Positions 24,480-36,754 of a stretch of DNA of 64,000 nt are shown piece after piece. Below the pieces are notes generated by a model. The model ran no database searches. It was not told the DNA's origin and saw only the letters and a list, made by a program, of their open reading frames with translations. The stretch's first letter is position 1; every line of letters starts with the position of its first letter. Source of the stretch: Spirodela intermedia. Its lineage: Eukaryota > Streptophyta > Magnoliopsida > Alismatales > Araceae. The position numbers and the translations under genes are program-made. The DNA lies in assembly GCA_902729315.2 (NCBI GenBank), contig LR746269.1, positions 1,560,501 to 1,624,500 on the forward strand, written 5' to 3'.

Positions 24480-27400
24480 GGTTCACGGTTGGTGACAACT
24501 CTGTTGCAGTCCACCGGCTCTGGCCACCTTCAAGTAGTGGTGACGAAATGGCGGTGAATAAAATAAACAGTTATTGTACTCATAAGCCATTCAACTTATA
24601 CAAAAGTAGCAACATATCCCTACTAATCGTTAAATTGTTTATAAAAAACCTTGTATAAATGAAAATTGTCTTCCTAGTGGATCTTCCCCACTCTCTCTCT
24701 GGCTCCGTGGCGGCGGAAGAGTCAGCCGCGGCAACTCGGGCGGTGAGTTAAGGCGGCCAATTCGGCCCGCACTCAAATCGCAGTTGACGACGGCGCGGCA
24801 GAGACAGATTAGGAGTATATAGTTAAAAACAAAACATGTTGGGATGAATATGAGAACCTCTATGCAGTAGCGCACACTCGACAGGTGGACTAGGGGGCAG
24901 GGAATCATCAGTTAGACCCCACCATACCAAGTCGGGCCACCCTCACTCCGGCCCATTTGGAAGATCTATATAGGCCCATTTGAAGCCGGACACCAATATC
25001 TCAACCTGGATCACCATTCAAGCTAAACGTTTTGGCTGCCGGGCCTGCCGGGCCTCATCTGATCTGGCCCATAAGCGAATAATAGTTCTTTTATAAGAGA
25101 GATTGATTGTTGGGGTTGGGGAGGGGGGGCTTATAAGAAATATAGAAATATTATTTTATATAATTTTTATTAATATTGTTGCCCATTCATGGTGAAATAT
25201 CTTTTTAATAAGTTATATTGAATCTATCTTTTTTTTTTCTATATTTCTCTCACTAGGAGAATAGCACAAATGTGATTAGAATGCTGAGCCAGCCATCAAG
25301 CCCAATTGGTTAAGATGACTTACTAAATAATCCCATTACAAAGCAGCCAATGCCCACCCAATGGCTACTACGGCAAGGGGGATTAAAGAACATAAGAGAA
25401 TAATAGTTCATATTAACTATAGTTACTTCTATTATATTATGATATCTTTGTGCAATGATAGGAACACTCTTGTTATCTTTCCTATTTTTCTTAGCTTTCC
25501 TTACCTTCTCTTCTAGTTCATCCATATTTGTGCTGCCATTTGGAGTAAGATCTTCACTAAGTCAAACACCATAGTTATGCTTTGTATCATGACTTGTAGT
25601 TATTTGGTATAATATCTTAACATCATCATAAAACCTTTTTATTATATTGCTCTATTAAACTTACAACAACATTACAAGCTTCATACTTGTCTTATATACC
25701 TTATTTTTAAGTCACAATTAAGAAGAGATGTTCAATCTTTTTGCTTGGTAACTAATTATTTTTTCAAAATATTAACATACTTTACTTTATATTTTTTTGG
25801 AATAGGTTGTCTTGATGTTATAAAATTGAAGTATTCTACAACTAGAAATTGACAACAATATGCAAAATACTTCTATTAAATGTACTCAATCTTTGTAACT
25901 ATGTTGAGAAAATTCTCATTATTATCAATTTTTAATCTTATTTTCCAATGATATATTTGTTTTGTAGTTGAGTAAAGATCCCAAACAAGATGTGAACATT
26001 GAGATAATAACCTCAAATGTAAACTAAGCTTTATTATAATAAAATGATAAAAAAATCTCATAAAATATGGGGTATATATCAAATAAGAAAACATTTACAT
26101 GTTGGTTGTTTATTTTAATAAGATCATAAATTAAACCTTGATGATGTTTTTAAAAAGCACCTTGTGTCACTACTTATTAGTAATTAGATATTAATGAAAA
26201 CCTCAATGAAGAAGGTAAGATACATTGATATGAAATTTTTAGTCTTTTAGTATCAATCTTATTGTAATGTCGACACAATATGCATTAGCGAAAAAAAAAC
26301 AATTTTGTAGCATTAATGAACTAGCAGTAGAATTTGTAAGTATGAAGATAACTTTTTATACTTTTCAAAAAGTCTTAAAATTTTTTTGGAACGGAATACA
26401 TGTAGTCATAGTTCTTCCGAATTTTAAAAAGGGGTTGATTTAATGAGTTTATTCACCTTTTTTGTGAAGGGACATATAAAAGAAGAAAATTAAGCACCAT
26501 GCAATAAAATAAGAAAATGAAAAAGTGTTGCATAGAATTATTGTTGTGTTTTAGTAGCCAATATTATGATTATATATAAATATTTTCCACCTATTGAAGA
26601 ATAATTTTTAACACACTTTGGAAAAAAATAATTAATTTTCTAAATTGTATTTTATAGGGGCTCTTTTTAAAACTCCATTTTTTTTAATTTATTCATTGAA
26701 AAAAACTCATATCAGTCAAAGATATACTAACTTATGTATTGAGTTGACTCAAAACATTATCTATAGTTGTGATTTAAATCATCTATGTTGACTTCCTAGA
26801 GAAAAGCCTCATTTTTCAAAAAGATTTATTAATTAGGAGTAAAATAACACAGGGGTAATACCCTAAAAAGAGTGAGAAATAAAGGTTTACAAAAAATATC
26901 AATTCACACTCTCCTGTAGCTGCACCATGAAATGAAAAGTGGCTTATCCTCCAATGCTTATTTGTATATGCTTTGGTTATTTTCATAACTATTGTCCTCA
27001 ACTACCATATGGTTGAAAGCTTTAATATCCAACTATTGAAACAAAAACCCAACCTTGGACTTAAACTTGGGTGCATGCCCTGATAACACCCATATTTGTG
27101 CATGTACCACGAGGTTGATTTATTTTTCAATTATATTTTTTGGAGGCTTCATTATAAAAATATGATACATGTACGCTTTACTCACATTTATTTAGTGAGA
27201 TTGCTCTGACGCATTGATTATCTAACCATCCCAAATAACTTACGTCACACATTTTAAATATAAAATTATCTATTTTAAGCACATTAAGGCATTTTGGTAA
27301 TATCTTACTGAAAATAGAGTTGAACTTCTGTTGGGAGGTCGGCGGAGCTGACTGTGCTGCGGCAGGGCGCGGCGACTGGTCAGGATTGGCTCGCGGGGAG

Positions 27401-27650
27401 GGTCGGGGCCGCCGACATGGACACGTCACATGAGACGACGAGCATGACCACGTCACCCCCGTATGTGGTCCCCCCTAATGGCGGTGGCAAACTCGTAAAT
27501 ACTTTTGAAACGAGATGATAGCTCGACAGAGTCGTACAGTAAAAGTCAAAGGTTCCCGCAGTCTGATAATAAACGTAGGCTGCAACCCTATCAATAACGT
27601 TACACGATCTCACTGCTACCAATTGTCATCGTGACGTCTGCTCTTCGTGC
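24480..27650. other. NLP promoter and long AT-rich intergenic DNA
   Basis: 24480-25100 is the upstream region of the NLP gene and is fairly GC-rich. From about 25130 to 27170 the DNA is strongly AT-rich. It contains only short chance open frames, for example at 25310-25525 and 25876-26094, and I cannot tie it to a transposon family. It may be an old, unrecognisable repeat insertion. A GC-rich patch lies at 27330-27480. Confidence 0.5.
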
Positions 27651-30600
27651 ATTGCGAAACGCACTCCCTCTATCGGTGCGTTGAAGTTGACCGGACAAAT
27701 AGGCCGGAGGTCAAATGGCCGATTCCTCACGGACCGGGCGGTGCGACTCGCACGTGGGATGGTACGTGTCGTCTTCCGAGATCACGTTGGGAATGGCAGG
27801 TTTTTTTACTCGAGTAGGAGAGCAGCCTTTTCAGTGGAAATTATAGTAATGCCCCCCTTTTTTACAGGTGGTGGTGATGTAAATCCCATCAGAACGCGAG
27901 CAGTTTCCACCATTTTGGCAGGGGTTTGGCCTGTGTCATCTTCCTCGCTCTATCTGAATTGGATGTTGCCCCTCGATCTCATCCGCTGCAGGGGAGGGAC
28001 ACAGCAGCGTTAACTATCCGTCCTTCTCCGGCCTTCACACCCTTCTTCGTTCACTGTTTCTTTATTTAAGCGTGATGCATGCTTCTTGCCCGGATCTCGC
28101 CATGGAGGTTCCTTCCTGCGGTTTTATTTTGGGTACTTTTCCTCTTTTTGTACAGGAGAGTCGATGAGAGATTTTCCGGTCACTTATATGCCTGTCTCCC
28201 TTGTATTTACGAGCGACCTGAAGTCTGTTTCTCTCTGTTGTGGGTCGTTTTGCTGATTGGATATCTTCTTGTGTGCTGTTTGCGATTATTATCGTCTAAG
28301 ATCCCGTGGATCAGTGTGCGGTTCCCGACTAAAATGTCTATGATTTTTTTTCTTTCCTTTGTTGCATGCAGTCATCCCTTGGATTGTCATACTGGCAACC
28401 GATCATCGTTCTCTAGGTCTGAAAAAAAATGTTCCCGTGTTTTTTTTGTCGACTGGGCGAATGCTACCTTACCCATTTTGAGATATTATCTGAAAAAAGA
28501 GGCTAATTTGATTAAGTTTTTGTCTTCTATCGTGCGGGTTTGCCTTGGCATCTGAGAGAATTTTGACATCAACAGCTCACTAGTACGTTGGAAGGAATTG
28601 ACTAAGCACCTCGGACCAAAACGGTAATTGCAATACCATGGGGAAATGCCAGAATTTCACGCGTGGTATCCTATGCACTGGGCATAGATGATTCAATACT
28701 TCCTGGAGAGGTAGAATGAGCTAGTTGTTTGAGAATATCTCAAAGTGATCTCCTTGGAAAGATACAGTATGCTATAATTCCTCTGAGCCTAAATTTGTTT
28801 TCACCTGCATCCTTTATTTTCTCTCTAGTTTCATAATAATCATAAGCTCTTCTTATCAAGTTGCGATCAGCTAGGTCTAGTAGGACTTCTCGAATCCGGA
28901 TAGATTTCATGGGTGATTGTTTTATGAGAATGTAGCCCTCTGAGCGTGTGGTGAGATAGAACTGGAGTGTTCCGCATGGAACATTGCCTGTATGAAATCC
29001 AACAGTCTCAGGTTCCTGTATTGTCGTTTCTTTTGCTTGCTTCTCTTCAAATACAAAGGATGTTCACACTACAGTTTCCCGCCATTGCTGCCAAAACCGT
29101 GATGAGAATAAAGATATCATCCGTCAATGATGTATGTTGGCCGAGATCTTATGAAAAGGAACTTTATGAATAGTAGTCGAATTTTGAGAGCAAAATCAAG
29201 AGATGAAATGATTGAGATATGATCAAAGATCATATTGATTTTTTGGATCAATGGAAATAACTAGGGAAATTAAGATGGATGAATTATTGGACTTTTTATG
29301 ATATTTTTTAATCGTGCTATATTATGTAGCTTAGCGTTCACTAATGAAAACAGTGTATTTAAGATAAAATAACAGTAATCAAGAAAAAAATTGCTCCAAA
29401 GGATATCTAGAAGAATTTTGGCAGATGTATGGAAATGAATAATGGCCTTTAAGGTGTGATAAATGCAGTTGAGATTTTGGGGATATCCTAGGCACTAACT
29501 TGATGAAGATCATAGTTGAGGGATGATGTAATAGGAGAAGGTGTGTAAACTTGTTGAACTAAAATAGATATGACGTGAAATTCTTTCTAGGAGAACTTGG
29601 GAGAAAATATGTACAACTAATTTCAGATAGAGCTAAAACAATAGTCACTCGAGTCAGATTTTATGATACATATGAAAATATTAAATTCACGTATCGTATG
29701 TTCAGACCCAAAATCTCTTATGAGGTGAATATTGTATTGGGGTCGAATGACCAACCAAATGAGGGCTTAGACGTACGGGTGAAACCTAGATACCTTGTTC
29801 ACTCGGTGGGAGTAGAGATTATCATCAACCCGGTTCACGGTGATATTATTTCGTCCATTTACACCCGGTTTTTGCCCTCTTGATTTATCAACATTTATAT
29901 TATTTCTTCAGAATTTGATTTGGTGTTTTGCATTTATTCTCTTTTAGAGTTTTTTCACATCATGTCAGATGGCCCTTGTTCCATGCCAATTTTGGATCAG
30001 GCTGGATTAGTTGAAGTCCGGGCTATCTATTAAGAACTCTAGTCTCAATTTTTTCATAATTACAGGATAAACTGGTCTAAGTGAATGGGTCGATGAAAGG
30101 TATCTTTTTTTTAAAATGTGATTTTTTTTGTGGACAAAGGGGATAATGCTCAATTACTAAGTTAAAAAAGTAGCAACCTCTTGTATTTTTTGGGCTTTAC
30201 TTTTCTTCCAATAGCTCAACAAGCACAAGAACGGTACTGTTGCTCTTGTGGTTTTCAGTCTTGGTCTGATGCTAATGTTTCACCTTTGGAAACAGAGAAG
30301 GAAAAACGGGAGGAGGAGATTGTATGATCATCGAGAATTCAGGAAGTTATCATAGAAAAACTAATACTATTTGGAGATTCCAGAGAAATATCTGAGTTAT
30401 AGGACATCTTAAAATGTTTTTAGCTCGTTTTTTTTTTTTGGTTTTAATGAATATATATTATTTGTGATCAATAGTCAGTTCCAATGAATAAGATGAAGTA
30501 ACAAAGGAACATTCTTTTGCTATGATAGCACCTTGGTTGTGTTTTTCTTTTCCGCCATATTTTTCTGTTTTCCTTTCTCCTCTTCATTCCTTCTTCTTTA

Positions 30601-30784
30601 ATAGTGATGTGTGATTCGCCCCCCCTCGAAAAAGTTTTCTAAAATAATGATGGTGAAGGAAGTCCTTGATTCTTTTGGTTGCCATATTGACTGTTCTTCA
30701 AACACATTACACACCGAAACCAACCAATATGCTCATGCTGGGTGTGCAGATGATTTTAATGAAGATATTTAGAATAAGAGAGTG
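27650..30784. other. Upstream region or leader intron of the 30785 gene
   Basis: A GC-rich promoter-like stretch at 27650-28060 ends in a TATTTAA element near 28063. It may start the transcript of the gene whose ATG is at 30785, with an untranslated first exon and a leader intron of more than 2 kb. Open frames at 28079-28555 and 29575-29883 lie inside it and look like no known protein. The leader intron is inference. Confidence 0.4.
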
Positions 30785-32367
30785 ATGGCGGCTGCAGAAG
30801 CACGAGCCGCCTGGCAGCGTATGGCCAATCGCTGCATTGTCCAAGAGGATGCTAAAAGGGCGCCGAAGTTAGCCTGCTGCCCATCATCCTCATCAAAACT
30901 ACAGCCTGATCAAACCAGTGGAACTGACGCAAATAGGGCCGATCAGCCTGCCTCAAGTTTTGCTTCCCCCTGCTGGAACCCCATGGATGCCAGTCTACCT
31001 CCCGACTCAAAATGGTGGCTTCAGATGCAACCCAACTTTGGGTGTCGGACTGAACAGCTCAGTGTTTCAAATGAGATCGATGCCAGGGAAGAGGAAGCCA
31101 TCGACAAAACTTCAGAAGCTTTCGGCGGTCAGACATGCGTTTCAACCGCTTCTGTCCATACTCAGAAGAAATGTAGCTCTCATGAGGTGTCCAGGCTGAT
31201 TTCGGCAAGCTATATGAAGCATGAGACTGGATCAATAGTTGAAGGGACTGGGCCAGTGGAGGGTGATTTGCTACCGCAAAGCAAAAAGGAGTCGGGTTTA
31301 GGGTTATACTCGTGTCAGAATGAGGACTTGATGAACTGGAAGGCTGTTGACCAGTTAATTTCCAAGAATTCGGAGAAGCCTTGCTTCGACATGGAATCAC
31401 CCTTGGCCAAGAAGGAAAAGATCGAGCCATGGTGGCGCATTGCTGATAAAGATGAATTGGCTTCTTTTGTTGCCAAAAAATCTGTGGAGCTCTTCGAGAA
31501 TTGCGATCTTCCCCGGCCTCAGAGAGTTCACTTCTGCAGTGACCAATTTGATTGTGTTGATTGTCACATGCTCTTGGCTTCATCTCTCGACAGATTTCAC
31601 TTTGGCTCATATTCTGCATTGGATTATGCGAGTAACAGTCTGACCTCTGGTCATTCTAATGGGAAACACCACCTTTCCTCTGTGGGGCGTTTGGCCCCTG
31701 GCTCTGATCTGACATCCAGGTACAATGCATCTCTGATATCCCCGATTCTATCCAATGTTTCTCATGAATATCTAATGATTGCTTCGGTCAACTTGATCAT
31801 ACTACACCTGCATAGCCTGAACATTAGGTTTTGTGGTTGAATTCAGTGATTTCCACTGGGTTTTGAGTTAGAGGGCTCACCGTTTCCTTTTTCAGGGGAA
31901 CAGTCATGGATTTGCCGAAGACCGAGCCTCACTTGGAGTCAGACCCAATCAGGGTTGAATTGCTGGAGGCCCTCTGCCGCTCCCAGACGCGGGCCCGGGA
32001 GGCTGAAATCGCCGCCCAACGGGCCCACATCGAGAAGGAGCACATCATCGATCTCTTCTTCAAGCAGGCATCATCCCTGTTTGCCTACCGACAGTGGGTC
32101 CAGATGCTGCAGCTGGAGAGCCTCTTCCTTCGGCTGAAAATGAAGGACCCCTGGGCGTCACCCTCCCTACTTCCGGCCACCCCATGGGCGGCGCCGCCAG
32201 ATGGCAGCGGCGGCGGCGGTGGGCACAGGGCAAAGAAGAGAAGAGGCCTGAGGCAATGGACCTGCAACCTGTGCAGGTGCGCAGTTGCACTGGCTGTCAG
32301 CTTGGGGCTCGCCAGCACTGGTCTGCTCTTCGGGTGGACACTCGGCTGGCTCTTGCCCATCTTCTAG
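30785..32367 (+). CDS. Plant-specific protein of unknown function with C-terminal membrane segment
   Basis: Two exons, 30785-31719 and 31896-32367, join in phase 2 to give 468 residues. The start MAAAEARAAWQRMANRCIVQ and the EDAKRAPKLACC motif that follows are, to my memory, typical of an uncharacterised family found across seed plants. Residues ~20-310 are polar and probably disordered, with a conserved-looking EPWWRIADKDELASFVAKKS block. Exon 2 starts with a charged helix, LLEALCRSQTRAREAEIAAQ, which can form a coiled coil. It runs on through FFKQASSLFAYRQWVQMLQL. The protein ends in a basic stretch (KKRRGL) and one hydrophobic segment (CAVALAVSLGLASTGLLFGW to LGWLLPIF), so it may be tail-anchored. 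Reading through the intron gives a stop at 31840. I know of no function and propose none. Confidence 0.88.
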
Positions 32368-32802
32368 AATTAGTCAACTCTAGGGAAGCAGAGGGCCTCT
32401 GCTGGCCATGGAATGCCATTTGTGGAAAGCTTGGAATCCAACTATGTATTTATAATTCCTTCCTTTTTTGTACATATGAAAGCCTGAAATTCCCTCCCCC
32501 TTTCCTTGTGTAGTTAGTAATGAGGTCTCGAGCTGTAATTAAATGGTGTATTTATATGTATTATGATTTGCGATGGGCATTTAGAATTCCATGTTGTGTG
32601 GATAAACGGCCGTGATTCTATCAGAAATCATATCAGTTTATTTTTATTATGAGATGTGTTCCTTGTGCTTGCGATGGAACAGCTTATCACAGTTCGGTAT
32701 AAGGATAGCTTTCTTCGGGCCTGGGCTTCCAAATGAAGCCCGAGAGGAGAAATGGGCCTGACCCGGGTTTCCGTTCGAGAGAGAGGGTTTGGCCAAGCGA
32801 AG

Positions 32803-33300
32803 TCCGAGCCCTGCCCCTTTCTCCTAATTGTCTTTCAAAGGGAAAAGGATGGGCCTAAGATAGGTGAAGGGCCCAATTGCATCGTAGTTGCATGAGAGAG
32901 AGACAGAGAGAGAGACAGAGAGAGGGATGTCCAAGCCTTGCCCCTTTCTCCTACTTGTCTTTCAAAGGAAAAAAGATGGGCCCAAGATAGGTGAAGGGCC
33001 CAATTGCATCATAGTTTCATAAGAGGGAGGGAGAGGGGGAGAGAGAGAGGTTCAAGCCTTGCCCCTCCTAGTTGTCTTTCCAAGGAAAAAAGATGGGCTC
33101 AAGACAGCTGCAGGGCCCAATTGCATCATAGTTTCATGAGGGAGAGAGAAGAGCGAGAGAGAGAGAGAGAGAGAGAGTGCAACCAAGCAATGTCCAAGCC
33201 CAGGCCCTTTCTCCTACTTGTTTTCAAAGGAAAAAAGAAAACATGGGCCCAAAACAGCTGCAGAGCCCAATTGCGTATATGTTCATGGGCATGTGGGTCT
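32803..33300. repeat. Tandem repeat, four ~110-140 bp units
   Basis: Four consecutive diverged copies begin near 32803, 32930, 33051 and 33193. Each contains (T)CC(A/G)AGCC..GCCC, TTGTCTTTC.AAGG, GATGGGC(C/T).AAGA and GGGCCCAATTGC, followed by a variable GA-rich tail. Length differences come mostly from the GA tails. The array sits just upstream of the gene starting at 33453. Confidence 0.85.
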
Positions 33301-33452
33301 TCATTTAAGGGGAGATTAGAGGCCCAACTTGCGTCATGGTCTTCCTCCGGATCTGTAAAGGTACCGTTGGCGTCTCTCACCGTCAAACTTCGGTTTCTAG
33401 ATTACCTGCTCGAATCGGGCGGAGCAGGGGAGTCTCGGTAGCCGAAGGAGAG

Positions 33453-34114
33453 ATGGGAATGATGGGGAAATTGCGGATGTTCGTGGTCCAGGAGCCCGTC
33501 GTCGCGGCGTCCTGCTTGATCGCTGGATTCGGTAATGCTTTTGTTTTTCTTGGCTCTGCAATCGCCCTTGGTCCTCTTTGAAAGCCCTAATCTCTCTACC
33601 GTTGAACGTGAAAGGTTTCTTTCACCTAGCAGCAATAGGATAGATAATTCGGCCGCTCGGGAAATAATGTAATTCGCCTCATTAATCAATGTCCGGCAAC
33701 CGGGGTATATCAACAACTCCTTCTAGTCTGGTAACAATGTAGAGAAAGACACAGGGTTTTATGGTTGATCTATGCTTTCTTTTTTGCTTCCCAGTCCACT
33801 GTATTTCAGTAAAGCACAGCAGTCAACGCGTTTTCATTGATACGTACCCAACTTGGGTTTGTAGGTACAACTTGAAGTTTACATTTAAGATATTATCAAA
33901 TTTTATGAAGTCCCTCCATTACGTGTTTATTTGGTTTCTCAATAATAGAGTTCAAATCGCCAATTCTCTGGTACATGATATTTATTGATACCTTGAATCG
34001 ATGTAGAGTTTGATGGTGTTTCTGCTTTTGAAATCTTCAGGCCTTTTCCTTCCCGCTGTTGTCAGGCCAATCTTGGATAGCTTTGAGGCAGCAAAGCAAG
34101 TTCCACAGACGGCT
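33453..34114 (+). CDS. Small mitochondrial complex I subunit, B9/NDUFA3-like (3' end unresolved)
   Basis: Exon 1 (33453-33531) and exon 2 (34041-34114) join in phase 1. They read MGMMGKLRMFVVQEPVVAAS, then CLIAGFGLFLPAVVRPILDS, then FEAAKQVPQTA. A short N-terminus, one membrane segment and the LPAVVRPILDSFEAAKQVP block fit the ~65-residue plant protein assigned as the B9/NDUFA3 equivalent of NADH dehydrogenase. It would be an accessory inner-membrane subunit. The final exon should code for only about ten residues. I could not find one with the expected sequence. A frame-compatible candidate after an AG at 35937 (35938-36006) reads VVGRCCVLETRYEYS and looks doubtful. ATG 33453 is used, but three further in-frame ATGs follow within nine codons. 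The complex I assignment comes from memory of the family, not alignment. Confidence 0.62.
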
Positions 34115-36654
34115 GTACGTGCTAATATATTTCTCTTTTTATCGCACTAAATTAATGGTGTTGTATTATCAATTATTATCTTCTGCATCTGCCTTCCATC
34201 TGAATCTCATCCGTTTTGTGCTATGTATGGAAAATTTGGAATATTCTCTTATGCTGCAGATTTCAATTGGGCTTGTTTTTCTTGTTGATGGGTAATTAGA
34301 GGTTACCAAGTTTTGTCACTTTACGTCTAGTTGCAACTTGCATAAGGTTTCTTCATGTAATGAGTTGATATTCCTGAATATTAGTATGGAATTTTTATTT
34401 AATTAACTGACCGTGTATATCTGGCTGAGAATTTATCTTAGTCAGAAGATAAGTGGAACTCTTGTCTATGTTTCTATGCTGAGGAACCATCGAGTATTCT
34501 GACTGTTGCTAGATACTGTCTGCCTTCATTTAACGTACAGGAAATCCTGAAAAAAATATGGAGCTTTTCTGTGGTGCATTGAAGTGTGTTTATTCTTCTG
34601 ATTCCATATTATGCAAAACATTTACTATCATGTTCTTCTAAATGTTTAGTGCTAGGTCACCGTTGAAAATTCTATTAAGTTGAGGCGTTCCTTCTCTATT
34701 GAGGAAAAAAATGGGGAACTAAAAATTTGGCCGTTGTATGTGTCTTTCCGTGAATAAATAAAATCATTTCTAGTGCATCTGTACATAAATGTTTGCAAAA
34801 GCTAATATTCAGATACAACGACTATTTTTCCAACTCCGTGCACTTTATGTATAACTATCATAACTATTGGGTTCCAATTGCTGCGATGTAAAATGAGAAA
34901 ATGTTTAACCATATTATAAAACCACTTATGGTTTTTTTTAAAACGTAACCTTTATATTATGCACTCCAACGTGATATTTAATTACGTTATCAATATATGC
35001 TCATGCTTTATTAAGTTATGCCGAACCTATCTGTAAGGGGTTGCACCTCCGCAAATTGTGCTTGATAAGTGACTCCAAGCACAGTTTCTTATTCCCTGTG
35101 GGTGAGGAGGATGGAATAAGTCATCCAACTTCCACGAGTAGAACCCCTGTTCTTTGAAGCCAGGGAAATTTTGATGTTCCCGATAGATTTTCGGGTATAT
35201 TGATTGGAATTTTTGAACAGCAAGGAATGCCTGCAGCAGATCCCATTAGTAGATACAAAATTGCCCCCCGGCAGAACTACGAAAGACGAATTGCAATGCA
35301 CTAGTTTTTAAGGTGACTTCTATTCCAAGTCGACCAATGAGATGACGACAACTCTTTGCGAAATTCGTTGATAAAGACTTCAAAGTGGGATTTACATGGT
35401 GATTCTCAAGCCCCTCCATTTTAGTTGAATGTAGGTGCAGCGTTATATACCATACCATCCAGAAGGTAGAGGCCTAACAGGCTATGTGTTGAGGGTAGAT
35501 ATTTTATCTATGAAATATACTATAAAATAAAGTAGGAATACAAACCATTTCGAATTTTTTTGAGACATCTTATAACTAGCCAAAATCCCTGCCTTCTTGG
35601 AAATTTCTGTTCTGGAAGTGGTGTGATATGGAAGGCAAAGAACTGGCCTGTTAAGCTCAGTGGCCTGCCATCAGTAAACGACGGTCAATCAGCTTTCAGG
35701 CCACACCACTGGATGAAATTGAGGACTCAGAATCTCAGAAGCTCAGAAGCTTCTGAATCATGATGAAATAGGACCTACGAGCCTTCAATGGACAAATCAA
35801 TCCCACATAACATACGGTTTTTGTGTTTCTCTGCCAGCAACTGATCAATAAAACGACTGTGCTCCAGCATACTACACCCACAGAGAGACACTTTACAGGG
35901 GGCTTCATCCCTTCAAAAATGAGTTGTGTCCTCGCAGGTTGTAGGGAGATGCTGTGTCCTTGAAACCAGATATGAGTATAGTTGGTGGGGAGGCACCATT
36001 AATTGATTATTCATTGTGGGACAAACTGAACACCATTCATTGAGAAGGTGTCACCAAGGAAGATGGAAAGAGATTGATGTGGAATTTCATTGGAGCATGT
36101 TTTCGTTCAAATATTTATGTATTTATTGATTATTTCAGCTTTTATCGTTTCCGTTTTTCTGTATTTAGACTCTGAAAGGATTTGATGCCAATTCGGCTCT
36201 CTAGATAAATTTGAGCAACAATTTGCATATAATTACACGAGCCCTTTTTAGATTTGATGAACAATTTAGTGGGAGAAATCTATGAATATGTGTTGACTTT
36301 ATTTTCCACAAAAACCTGCAGGCGATCGTTAGCACAGCGGGCAAGGACCAGTAATGATTTGAACCAGAACGAGTTTCCTCGTCGATATTTCAGATCCTCC
36401 ATGAACAAGTGTCGATCTGAGCATTTTGATTTCATGTGTACAAATCCATAAGAGAACTCGAAAGCTGAGCTGTGGTTCTTGGGAAAATGAGCTTCTCTCA
36501 AATAAGAGTATCTGAACCACATGAATGTGTATGTGGACCATCTAGGGAGCTCTTCTACCTTGGTTAGATTATTTCCAAGATTATGCTTTATTTTCATATA
36601 AAAATAAATGATTCCGAGCTGGGCAGATTATGTTTCCTTTGTTGGCGATGCTTA

Positions 36655-36688
<34 letters not shown>

Positions 36689-36754
36689 GTAAATTGGACA
36701 ACTGTGGCGTGGAGATGTGGGTCTGGTTCGCTGGTTGCTTTCGCAAGGATACTT
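34115..36754. other. Intergenic or intronic DNA after the complex I-like gene
   Basis: No confident gene. It should contain the last exon and 3' UTR of the complex I-like gene. Open frames at 35089-35301, 35246-35458, 35560-35763 and 36280-36597 resemble no family I know. An (AAT)n microsatellite lies at 36654-36688. Confidence 0.5.
36654..36688. repeat. (AAT)n microsatellite
   Basis: About eleven perfect AAT units just beyond the 3' end of the leftward coiled-coil gene. Confidence 0.95.

Noticed and set aside
28079..28555. 158-codon hydrophobic frame after a TATA-like element
   Set aside because: No recognisable family. Cys/Leu/Phe-rich content is common in T-rich intron sequence. It is more likely part of a leader intron.
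29575..29883. 102-codon frame
   Set aside because: AT-rich surroundings and no motif. A start at an arbitrary ATG and no splice context make it look like chance.
36280..36597. 105-codon minus-strand frame with a tRNA-like box A word (TTAGCACAGCGGGCAAGG) on the plus strand
   Set aside because: No cloverleaf and no correctly placed box B on the plus strand. The protein frame matches nothing known.
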